This document shows, piece after piece, positions 27,290 to 38,700 of a DNA stretch of 64,000 nucleotides. The notes under the pieces are model-generated. The model searched no databases and was not told the DNA's origin. It worked only from the letters and a program-made list of their open reading frames with translations. A program made the translations under genes and the position numbers. Positions within the stretch are counted from its first letter, which is position 1. Every line of letters begins with the position of its first letter. The stretch spans positions 8,343,087-8,407,086 of the forward strand of contig VXAI01000019.1 in NCBI GenBank assembly GCA_013399305.1. Direction: 5' to 3'. The DNA comes from Rostratula benghalensis. Its lineage: Eukaryota > Chordata > Aves > Charadriiformes > Rostratulidae.

Positions 27290-30200
27290 GAAGAAGGAGA
27301 GAAAAATGGATCAGCCTAAGCACAACATTATTCCAAGAAGATAACACAGAGGCTTGAGGTAATAGATCTGCCTAAAGCTGTCTCAGAATCATGTGGCTGG
27401 AAACACTACTTCTGCCACTTCCTAAAGCTCTTACTTTCAGATTCTTTCAAACAATCCCAGAGTAAATTCTGATTATCCGCAAACAGGGGCAGTGTTGATC
27501 CTTTTCTTTATTGATATTCAGCACCAGGAAACATGCAGAAAGCACTAGAAGGGAAAGTCAGCTGTGGCACCGACAGCAGAAGCAACGAGCTCTGTCTTCT
27601 CTGCCTGACATTAAACACAAGAAGTGGTTTCTGAAAGAGAAAAGCACAGGTTTCAGTTATAAAGGAGGGAAATATTGCCAGGTTGGGTATGAGGAAAGTA
27701 GAAAGGAGGAGAAAAGGGGAATCAAACTCAGTTTTAGCTACCAAAATAGTTCTAGCTGAATTCACAATAATTATGTGCCATACCTGCTAATAACAGTAAT
27801 TATTAATTTGCTGGAACTCACTGGGCCTATCCATCATTATGTGCAATAGTCTATTTGTCACTGGCAGCAGGAAAACCTTTCTTAATCTAGGGGGTAGGCA
27901 CACATTGAGAGATGAACCAAATGCAAGCCAGCAATTTCTACAGAGATTTTAAGAAAATACTCTTTGGTATCTTCTCTTAGAAGTGACAGAAAAAAATAAA
28001 TCAAAAATAGGGGTTGTATCTGCAGCCCAGGCTCAGCACTGCAAACAAGGGCCCACGTGAAAAGTAAAGAGCAAAAATAAAATTGAATTTCTCTTAAAAA
28101 GAAACCCCCACAATTTGGAAATATTCTCTGTATTGCAGAGAGCTTTATCATTTTAACATTTATGAACTTAACCTTTTTATAAGAAACTGGGAAATTTAAC
28201 AGATTTATCCCAAGTTCAGGTATCTGAGCCACAAGGAATTTTTTTTTTTATGGAAAAGGGGGTGATTTTTTCAGCTTGTTGGGAAGTTCCTCAGTCTTTC
28301 ATCTCCTCCCAGAACACCAAGGCCTCGCTGCAGACTCAGGCCATGGCTCCATCTCTCAAAGCTGCTCTTATCTCCCCCGGGACGGAGGGAACCACAGCCA
28401 ACCTTCCCCCTGATAAACCAAGGTGGGCTACTGTTAGCTGGGAAAAGCAGCAAATGTCAGTCTTTAAGGAGAAAAAAAATAAAATGCAGCTTAGAGAATA
28501 AACTGTTTGCACTACAGAAGACACCTCTGTCTGTGTTTGCCAATAAACTACACTGAAACAGAAAACACATATCCTAATTTATCCCTCTAGTAAATTATCT
28601 GCCTTAAAGTCCAGGTTTAAAAGCTTTGTTTTTGCATGAATAGCAAGCTTTCTTTACATAGAACAGGGTATTATTCTTGAAATCACCCCAAACACAAGGT
28701 CATTTTTTAATGGGACAGCACCCACCTTATTTTCAACCAGAAACCTTGAGTTTAGGTAAGGTCAACTTTTTACTAAAATTGTTAGCTTTAAGGCTTTATG
28801 GAAAAAAAGTCAAAGGGTAGCAAGAATTAGTCCTCATTTGATTTTACTTGTGATTTTCTTCTTATTTTTAAACACATTTTTCCTTTTAGTTCCCACAGGA
28901 AGACACAAAAATACGCCCCCTGAGAATCATTTTGGGATATGACACCTGCATCCCCAAAACTGCTGTGAGGTTAATGATGTACACGCTGCTGCCCAAGCCC
29001 TGGGGACCTGGGTGACCAAACCAGCCCACAGTGACAGAGACCAGGACACTGGGTCACAGCCCTGGTGACAAGAAGGACCACAGCTCCTTCACTTACCCAG
29101 AACTTCGGTGTCCTGTAACTCTCCTTCAATGTGAAAGACCTGCTGGAAGATCTGCAAACAAAGATAGAGCTGAATGAGTTATCACAGAATGGTTTGGGTG
29201 AGAAGGGACCTTAAAGCCCCCCCAGTGCCACCCCCTGCCCTGGGCAGGGACACCTCCCACCAGCCCAGGTCCCTCCAAGCCCCCTCCAACCTGGCCTTGA
29301 ACCCCTCCAGGGATGGGGCAGCCACAGCTTCTCTGGGCAACCTGGGCCAGTGCCAATCAAGACAACTGTGGAGGATTTCTTTAGAATTAGCTACATGCTA
29401 AGTTGTGCTGCTGAAGGTCAGCACAGGGCTAAAAGGTCCATCACCTGAAGCCCAAAAAAGCCTCTGTGACACCTAGACAATTTTAAATAACCTCGTAAAT
29501 TAAGTTGCCTCCTCTCATTTATAGCTCTGAGGCTCGGACAAGATTCAAGGCACCAGCCCATCACATTCCATCCTCACCTTGACCAGAGGGCTACAAAACC
29601 CTTTGCTGACTCAGGATGACCATCCTTTACTGGGAGAGCACGTGGTAAATAACCTGTAAAAGCCTGCAAGAAGACACAGGGAGCACCTTACAGAGGCGTT
29701 AAGGATGGAGTAGAAATGGCTGGAACCCCTTTTGCTCTATTTCACCAGCTCCAAAAAAAAAAAAAAATCCATCCTATCCACTAATCTCTGTTTTACCAGC
29801 CAGCTTCTTCCTGTGCCAGCACTTGGTTTTCCTTAACGACCTGTTTATTTCTCCTTTTCCACCCCATTACAAAGATGAAGCAGTTTGGAAAGCATCTCTG
29901 GACCTGCTGACCACCCCTCCTCTCATACCCTCCAGGATTGGCCTTCTTGGCCACGGTGCTGGCTCATGGGCATCCTGCTGCCAGCCAAGGCCAAAGCCCT
30001 GATGGCAACTGTGCCATCACTGCAGATGTCAATCCCTTCCAGTGCCCTCCCAACCACCAGACCACATGGCTTTTCTTTTCCATGCTAGAAACCACACAAC
30101 GATGGCACCCCTGCCCTGAGAAAGGCGAGAGGGTATTTCGTGCTGCTGACAATTCAGGATGGGCACATCGATGTGGTATTTCTGCCAGCCCGAGCTCCAC

Positions 30201-33080
30201 ACTCAAAGCCTTAACAGTTTTTGATGTGACCTTCCATCACAGAACAGGTAGAGCAATAAATTGTTCGCTGGCTCATCTTCACACAACACCCAGAATGAAG
30301 AAGTGTTCCAACAAGCGCTGCACCACGAAACCTACAGAAAAAAATTGAATCAGGGCTCTTAAATCCGTATAAAAGGAGTTTGATGAAGCAGTGAGGCTCC
30401 CCCCCTGTATCAGCACCTATTTTTCTCTAGCTCACAGGAAAGCACAACTACTTTAGCTGAAATTAGCACAGCTGTCAACTACTTTTATAACTACAAGAAG
30501 CCGGAGCTTAAGTTACTACTAATAGTTCGTGAACTTCCTTCCATGGGTTCCAAGGGAATGGTTTCAATTAGGAGAACTCTTAAAAACAGGCTACATTTTA
30601 TTATTTATTCCCCCCCCCAAAAAAAAAAGTAATTCTTCAGGTAGGCACAGTGGCCCCAACCACATAGTGCTCTCGGGAGGAACAAAAGCATCACCTACAA
30701 ATGAACTAATAACAACTGGAGAGTCTTCATGGGTGTCAAAACTCATTTATATTGGTGCCAATTAAATGATTTGAACTCCATTAATTATGCCATTGGGGTT
30801 ATCCCCTTAGGGTTAAACTAAGGGTGAGAGGAGGAGGAGGAGGTGGGTCCTATTTTTAGGGTACAGTGCCATCTCCTACACAAAACATTATTTAAATGCC
30901 TTACCCGTGCCCACGTGTTTATAGCAAAACACAGAAAGTTTCCAAACACATTCCCTGAGGATCAGGCTTGTGTTTGCCTCTACATTTTTATCATCATTTT
31001 ATTTAACAGAGGGGAAGTTTTGGGTTTTTTTTTAAAACACAATGAAAAAATATGCCTCCAAATCCATCACAAATGGTCAGGGGGAAACCCCAAGAATAAT
31101 CAGGGCACATGTAATAAATGAGGGCACTCTAACACTCAAGAAGTGACCCGGTTTCAAAATGTAGATCCCCTTTAATCCTATTTTTCATGACTTTTCAGAT
31201 GCACATTTGCCTCTTTGCCCAGTCAATTCAGGCATAAATGAAACCCCCATACAACGAACAAGTCTCCACGGATCTGCACCTTAGGTTCCCGGGTAAGAAG
31301 ATGCTCAGAGGGCAAATCCTCCCCCAGTAAGACTGGAACTCCAGCCCTTCCCTCTCCTGCTGCCCAGTGAGACTGGGGGCTGCTCCCCCAGCTGAGCCTC
31401 CACACACCAATGCAGCGTCTTGAGCTGCATCACTGAGGTGATCCCAATGGAAAAGGAAACAAAAAAAACCCCAAACCCACCCCAAAATAAACCCCCCAAC
31501 ACCCCTCTGGATGTATTTTCTGAGTACACCTTCAGTCCCAGCAGCTACGAAATGCAGGTTATAGCCCAGCCAGAGGGGAAGGAGCAGCAGCAGGGGGAGG
31601 AAATCCCTTCAGCTGCCAAAAATAAAAAAATTAAAAAAAAAAATCCCTTCCCAGCTTTGGGAAACTCTTGTCAGCAGCCAAGGAAAGCAGCCCAGGAGGT
31701 TTAACAGCAGCTCTCCAAATCCCAGCTCTGATTTCAGCGCGGGCTCGAGGCAGGCAGGATGGGAGCAGACCAGGGGGAAAGGTTATGAAGACCCTGCAGG
31801 ATGATATTTCAGAAATACACATTGAGAAATAATTATATTTCTAGTGAAAAATACCCTGAGGCACGGTGTTCTTTGATATCTCTTAGGCTGAAAGATAAAA
31901 ATTTTAAAGGAGCTATAGGTGGTACAAAGCATTTGGAGAGAAAACTGTAATATTAATAAATAATATATTCCAGCTTAAAGTTACAACCGTGCCTGTTCCA
32001 AATGATGGCAAAACAAGGAGCTGACAGGAAAAAAAAGCTGGGTTAGCCCCTGCTCACCAATGACCAGTGAAGAATTTTAAGCATTTCTAGTAAAAAAATA
32101 AAAATAAAATATTAGTAAATTCCACAAATAGCAGTAGCTTCTCATGCATTTTGTTCATCTTTCTTTCCTCTTTCTCCGGAAAAAAATAGACTTTTACAAG
32201 ATGGGAAGAGAACTTCTCAAACTTCAGCGTCTCCAGATCTTTTTAGGGTTTTGTTACTATAGTAAAATTTAAAAATACCTAATAATTTCCTATCCCTCAT
32301 TTCCCTAAATATCATTATGGTGGGATTTTGAGGGACAGTATTTGGATAGCCAGACTAGGAGCCTGGCTGTTTGCTACAACACTCCATGAATTTCTTAACA
32401 TTTGTTGGATATAATAGGTCAGAGAAAAAAAGCCAATGAGCAAGGGAAAGGGGGGAAAAAAAAAAAAAGGAACAAACCAGCCATTAGAAAAATGGGATTT
32501 TTGTAGGAGCAACAGGGTTGTAGGATGGCTAAAGTTTGCTGTGAAGCCATCTGGGCTCCAGACAGCTTCCACCAGAACTCAAGATGTGCTCTTGTTGAAG
32601 GAATTAAAAAAAAAAAAAAAGAAAAAACACCCAACCAAACTTCCACTTACTTGAACCTCTCGGGGAGAGAAGCTGCTCCTGTGGGGTACAGCTACACTCA
32701 AGTCACAGTGCTACACATCACCAGCAGCTGGAGCTATCAAAAAACCTCCCCAAAGTTGTAATTTATATGCAGTATTTTCCACACTGGAATATCTCTTCAA
32801 CGCTGTATAATAAATACACCACATGAATTTCCTTGTCCTTATTTTGTGGGGTTTTTTTACACTGGAATTCAATGAAGGTGGCTCTTACTAATTGCTGTGG
32901 AGTGACAGGGAAGGAAAAAGTAACCTCCTCCCTCCAGCCTCCAGATTTCAGTTCTGCTAATTGTTCTGCTAATTAACTCTGCCAGAGGTGTTCTCGTTAA
33001 CAGAGCTGATTTCAAGGCAACGAGCATTCCACATCAGGCAGATGTAAAGAAAAATAAACCCTCAAACATCCTGAGTGCTG
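27290..33080. other. Intergenic, mostly unique
   Basis: Unique DNA interrupted by the CR1 copy at 29,181. A/C-rich runs occur at 31,457-31,502 and A-runs at 32,456-32,468 and 32,606-32,620. No gene was recognised. Confidence 0.5.
29181..29352 (-). mobile_element. CR1 3'-end fragment
   Basis: ATCACAGAATGGTTTGGGTG, AAGGGACCTTAAAGCCCCCC, GGCAGGGACACCTCCCACC and GGGCAACCTGGGCCAG, in minus orientation. It is strongly 5'-truncated. Confidence 0.9.
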
Positions 33081-33242
33081 GCTTTGGGTGGGAAGGGACC
33101 TTAAAGCACCCCCAGTTCCCACCCCCCTGCCCTGGGCAGGGACACCTCCCACCAGCCCAGGGGGCTCCAAGCCCCCTCCAACCTGGCCTTGAACCCCTCC
33201 AGGGCTGGGGCAGCCACAGCTTCTCGGGGCAACCTGGGCCAG
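33081..33242 (-). mobile_element. CR1 3'-end fragment (left arm of an inverted pair)
   Basis: GGCTTTGGGTGGGAAGGGAC, GGGACACCTCCCACCAGCCC and GGGCAACCTGGGCCAGC, in minus orientation. It forms an inverted pair with the plus copy at 33,700. Confidence 0.9.
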
Positions 33243-33699
33243 CAAACAGGTGGAATCCTAATGGAAATCCCCTAAGTTTTAATAGATTTAGCATCTCGCT
33301 AAAAATACGAAGTGAAAAAAAGTGTGGTTTTGTGGAAGCCTCACTTTTAGCACTCTGCTTTAATGGAATCAGGTTTCCTTATCCCACGTGCTGCATAAAT
33401 ACTGCCAGTTACTATTGTTCCAGTTAAATAATTCCAGGTGGAAGGATTCTATCGACACTTAAGAAAATGGAGTTGTCAAAGCAATTCTTAACTATAAAAT
33501 TAATAATATGTATTTTTAAACAAATAATTAAATCCAGCAGCTTTAAGAGACAGCAGTAGCTCAGTTAATGACCACAATCTGAGACCAACAGGGTTTTTTC
33601 CAGGATGCTGGAAAAGGTGAAACTATAAAAATTGCAGTGAGGAACATTCCCTGGATTTAAATTGTGTTTGGGAAGGCATCAGACACCTCCCATCACTCG

Positions 33700-33836
33700 G
33701 CTGCCCCAGCCCTGGAGGGGTTCAAGGCCAGGTTGGAGGGGGCTTGGAGCCCCCTGGGCTGGTGGGAGGTGTCCCTGCCCAGGGTGGTGGCACTGGGGGG
33801 GATTTAAGGTCCCTTCTCACCCAAACCATGCTGTGA
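33700..33836 (+). mobile_element. CR1 3'-end fragment (right arm of an inverted pair)
   Basis: GGCTGCCCCAGCCCTGGAGG, GGTTCAAGGCCAGGTTGGAG, GGGAGGTGTCCCTGCCCAGG and AAGGTCCCTTCTCACCCAAA, in plus orientation and ending at a diverged terminus. Confidence 0.9.
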
Positions 33837-35540
33837 GTGAGGAGAAAACCAGCCTGGGCTGCAGCCAGAGTGAGGTGAGTCCCTGCCTTGCCCTGAAAAC
33901 AAGAGCAAAACCCTTTAATCCCAAATCCCACAGAGCAGAGAGAAGTGCTGCCTTACAGCCTCGGCAGCAAGGCAAGAGCTGCACAACTCTGCATTTTCCA
34001 TTCTCAGCACTAAACCAGGATGACACCAACTTGCACACTTACAGAAAGAGGTTGTTTCTAACACTTTCTGCCTCCATCAGAGGCATTCACCAATAAATCC
34101 CTGCAATTTGACTGCCCAGTCTCTCCTCTGCCATCACATCCACCCACAAACACACTCCTGCCACCACACAGAACTATCCCCCCACTTCCCATAAAAGCCT
34201 TGGGTTCCAAAGCAAAGAGGGGGAAAAAATACAGAAAATTAATATTTCAAAATACTTGATCCTCACTGGTTTCAAGCAGTAACTTTTACCAGTCCAGGGA
34301 TGTATTTTTCCCCTCTGCTGATTACTTCACAGACAGATTTCCACAAGATGGTGCTGCAGCCCCACGTCAGGAAATAACACCTATTTGCTGGGAAAGTCCA
34401 ACATCTGGGAAGAAAACCTCACTTTATTCCATCATTGGGATAACAAACAGTGATTTGCAAGGTCTATTTTCAATTAAAGAGCAAAACGTCTTCCCATCAT
34501 CTACCTTCAAGTTTTTTTTAATTTTATGTTTTTTTTAATTTTATAGTTTTTTTAAACAAGTGGAAAAGTTTTAATGCCAGAGTCCCAAGCCCCTGAACTA
34601 AAGTTTATGTAACAATGGATCACCACACATTCTTCTGCTTGTATGTAAAATAGAGTTAATTTATATCCCACCTGGTTATAGAAAAGAAAAAAAAATCATA
34701 ATTACTGTTAAAACCTATAAATCACTTCTTACAGCATAATGTCAACCAGCTGCTTTCACGTTCATCTGCAAACTCTGCCAAAAAAAAAAAGTCCCACTGG
34801 TTTTGGGATATCAACCACCCCCAAAAAAAGCCAATTTAAGCCAATTGAGCATGGTAGCACAAAGAATACGTGGAGTTCTAACTGTACCTCATCAAAGCAG
34901 AGATGGGTGAGGTTTGATAGTGTAAGGTTTATGGAATCCTTTACACCCACATACACCCCAAATGAGAACATTTTAATACAGCTTTTAAGTCTAAAGACAC
35001 ATATCTTTGTGTAGCTGTGGGGCTCCACCTGTGCTGCTGGGCAGAGCACTAAACCACTCATCACACCTCCCCCAGCCAAAGGCTCCAGCCTTACTCCCAC
35101 CTTTTAACACTGGGGATCAAACCCAACCCTCACTTTTGGCAGTGTTAATGGGAGCCAGAAAGTCTTGGTGCTCTCAGCATCAAAATTTCTATTTTAAAAA
35201 CAACCAACCAACCAACCAGCCCAAAGCAGAAGAGCAAAAAAGGTACATATTTGAAATTGGGTATTTCAGTTGTCACTAGGGCCTCTTCTGCAGCACAGAT
35301 GGCAAGAGGGAACGGAGGAAAAGCCTCGTGGCGGTAATAGGCACATCCCAGCTGGGATGTTTCTAACAGGAGGTAAACCTGTTGGAAAAAAATAAATCTT
35401 TAAAAACCATGTTAGGTAGCACCCTGCTAACAAATGTCAGCGCAGAAATACACCCCTGTGATGACCTACCTTCACAATGCTGGGGGAAGAGCTATTCCAG
35501 CAGTTTTAAACCCAAAAACCGAGGCTGGGAGGAACAGAAT
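33837..35540. other. Intergenic, downstream of CEP44
   Basis: Unique sequence with T-rich repeats near 34,512 and an AACC run at 35,200-35,218. CEP44 transcription should terminate within this stretch. Confidence 0.5.
34512..34554. repeat. T-rich imperfect tandem repeat
   Basis: Two to three copies of a unit close to TTTTTTTTAATTTTATG, in a T-rich stretch. Confidence 0.7.
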
Positions 35541-35565
35541 TAACACACAGACGCATTAGAAAATA

Positions 35566-35571
35566 TTTATT
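35566..35571 (-). promoter_or_regulatory. CEP44 poly(A) signal
   Basis: AATAAA on the minus strand lies about 130 nt past the CEP44 stop codon. It is followed by a GT-rich stretch around 35,525-35,550 of the kind bound by cleavage factors. The cleavage site is probably near 35,545, giving a 3' UTR of roughly 150 nt. Confidence 0.7.
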
Positions 35572-35701
35572 CCAGGGAAGAAAAGCACTGGCCATTGTTA
35601 CAAACTCCCTATAGTAAAAAATCAATGCTGTACAAACAAACATACATATTAGTTCTGATATCCATGAAGTCTCCAGAGAGCAAGTCTGAAGAATGAGGCT
35701 T

Positions 35702-35759
35702 TCAGGTCTTCTCAGAGGTGTTGCTTGAGGTTTTCAACAATTCCGAGGTCTCTTCCATT
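35702..35759 (-). CDS. CEP44: CEP44 terminal coding exon
   Basis: The acceptor is TATTTTCAG|AATGG. With two carried bases it reads [19 protein letters not shown] then TGA; human ends MFEETAELLKCPNHYL. Joining exon 8 directly to this exon would give an unrelated 15-residue tail, which supports the 38-nt exon in between. Confidence 0.87.
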
Positions 35760-38700
35760 CTGAAAATAAAGTTTGTTCACACACACCCTGTCCTTAAAAT
35801 ATAGTAAAAAAAAAATTAATAACTGACTCACCTTTAACTTTCTAATGACCCCCAAATACTAGAAAGCAGCACAAAACCTCAAGTTTCCTCATCCCTGGAA
35901 CTGGTTGGGGTTGAAATGCCTACCACATCTCAACCAAGGTTAAGGTTACACAAAGGAAGAAGTAACCCACACGATAACAGGAAATCACACACACACACAC
36001 ACACACAAAAAAGGCTACAGCTTTTCTTTCCAGGCCAGGCCCCGAGAGAAAAGAAATCCCCTGCTACAGAAATATTATACAGCAGTGTTTTTCTCCTCAA
36101 GCCAAATGAAAAAAATTCTTACTAAAAAATAACATTTTTACAGGTCTCAGGACTAGTATTTAATACCCCCTAATACTGCTAGGCTGAAATTGCTCTTAGT
36201 TTTCCTTAAATCATAAAAAACCAGAGTTAAGATCTCACAGTTATTCTCCAGGAAGCAAAAGGTGCAGGGAATTCCCACCAGAAGATAAATAATATGGCTA
36301 CTCCTTGTCAAGCAGAGTCCGAACACCCTTTAATCTCCAGTTAATACTACTAAGAAGGCTTTCCATTGCTTTTTAGAAACCCAAACAGTGACTCATCCCA
36401 CAAACACAGGACTGTAGGTGGATTTATTATCCAGGGGGAACATCAGGAAATGCCACACCTGACGCAGAGACCTTTGAGGTTTGGAACACAGATGTAGGAT
36501 CTCTCTTTCCCCCAGTGCAGCACAGCTCCCTCCCGGGAAAGGAATTCCTCCTGCCCTCTCCCATTACTTACATTTTCCTTATCCTTTCCATTCTTTGCCT
36601 TGTTGTCTCCTGCAATTTAAAAGCAACAAAGTCAGCCAGCTCTTCAAAGCAAACATTCTTCAGATGGGGCTTCCCACCTGAAAGATCCATAGCCAAAAAT
36701 GTGACTTTTCAGCAGCGTTTACAAATCCGAAGGATTTTTGAGACAGACCTCGCTGTGGTCTTACACAGTTTTTGTTTTTCACCAGCACTTTATACAACTA
36801 AAACTGACACTTACTTGTTCTCTTGACCTCAGAAGGGAACCAGAGAAGGATTTGCCAGTTTTACTAACCTTTAGAAGGTCTGTCAGGTCGGGAGAATGGA
36901 TGGTGGTGGATTCAGGAGATGGGTCCGTGGGTAACGGGGAGCTGTGTCCAGGCGACTGCTGAAGCCCCTCGGGCCTCTCCTCCTTCCTCTCTCTCTCTGT
37001 GGAGAAAAGACCCAGGTTCTGCATCACCTTTGCTTTTTTTTTTTGCTCTCCTATCACAAGGTCAGCTACCAGACAGCTTGATTTACAGGCCAGAGTAGCA
37101 GAAGAGAAGCAGTAACCGGGGGGGGAAGCTGCTGGTGGGGATCTGAAATAGGCTTCTCATTTTCCTGAGGTGCAGTGTGTTATATACAACACAGGCAAGA
37201 CTGATTCCAAAAAGATTCCTAGGAATGCTGCCTTCATCCCAGCTCCAGCAAAATCAACATTTAAGTCTGAATTACCAGGTCAAACAGTTTGGAGTAATTG
37301 CAAATAGTTTGCCTGGATTTTATTGTGAACTACCTGTTCAATCAACATCTTTGATTTCTCAAAGTAACCTGTCTTATAAAAGCATTACAAATACAAACAA
37401 AATCATCACCTTTTTGCTGAGCCTAAAATTTGTTCCCAGGCCTTCCTCCCCCTGGGAGGGCTTCAGCATCCACTCAGCAGAAACACCCTTTTCTTCTACA
37501 TTAGGAAGGGGTTTGATAATCTTTGCAATTTTAAAATTCTATTTTTAGGGAGGGAAATTTAGTATTTAGAAAGAAAAAGTGCTTCCATACCCTTGTATTC
37601 TTAGCAAGGCCACCATCTATGGCTCTTCAACTTGGAAGATTTTTAGCTACACTATTCTGTATTTAAAATAATTATTTAATAATAATAATTTAATAATTAA
37701 TAATAATTTAATAATAATTTTTAAATAATTTATTATTTTAAATAATTTTTTTTTCCTTCTGTAGAGCTGTGATTCCTGAGGAGTGCTACAACCAAAGAGA
37801 ATCAAAGCATGTGAGTAGAGTACATCTCAGATACAAGAGTTCAGACTGGCCACACAACTCCTATGCCTAAAGCTTCCTGAATCATATTTTAAGATAAAAA
37901 CCCCCAAACCAAGCAGGAATAACAAGTTCAGAAGAATTCTAGAAGTCAGAAAGTGTGGGATTTCTCTCCCAAAGCCCATCAGCCTGCCTGCTGACTCTGA
38001 GGCCCTCCAGTCTCACTAACACACCACCGACCTCACAAAAGGGACTAAACGTGTCAGAAGCTTTCCAAGGTTCTATGAAAGAAGGTCCCATTCCTGAGGC
38101 TTCAAAATTAAAACAAACCCTGAGATAACCAGGAAACTGCCTTCCTGATTTCCACAGGAACAGAGGCACTGAGATCCCTTTTTTAATTTCAGTAAAACAG
38201 CCCAACACTGCACAAAAATGTCTAATGAGAGAGAATGGGAAACAGAATATTCTCCTTACTACTGGTGGGATAATAACAGCTGCCAGGGGGAAACAGGCCT
38301 AATTAATAAAGATAATGATGTAAGGTAAGGGCTAAAGAGCTACCAATGAGGAAAGAGAAGAATTACTTATGGTCAGGGGAATGTTTTTAATTTCTTTCCC
38401 ACTTAAGGCTCATTTGTTTCATTCATTTCTTGTACATTCTCAAAATTAAGATGAAGAAGGAAGATTTTTGTCTTGCTCTGCCAAATCAGAGTTTAGCAGA
38501 AATGCTCACTGCAGCAAACTGCTTCCAGAGGGATGGGCCTACAGCGAGTGCCCAGCACTGATTTGAAAACCAACATGAATTAAAAAAGCCCTGATTTGTC
38601 CTAAGCCCCATTATGAAAGTAAAAAAAAAAACCCCAACATCCTAAGTGTGACACTATTCAGAGTAATTAACAGTTACTCCTGCTGTATATTTTCATTAGT

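Noticed and set aside
35570..35760. Alternative CEP44 end with exon 8 spliced directly to the last exon
   Set aside because: It yields a non-conserved tail. The 38-nt exon restores a frame matching the human C-terminus at equal length.
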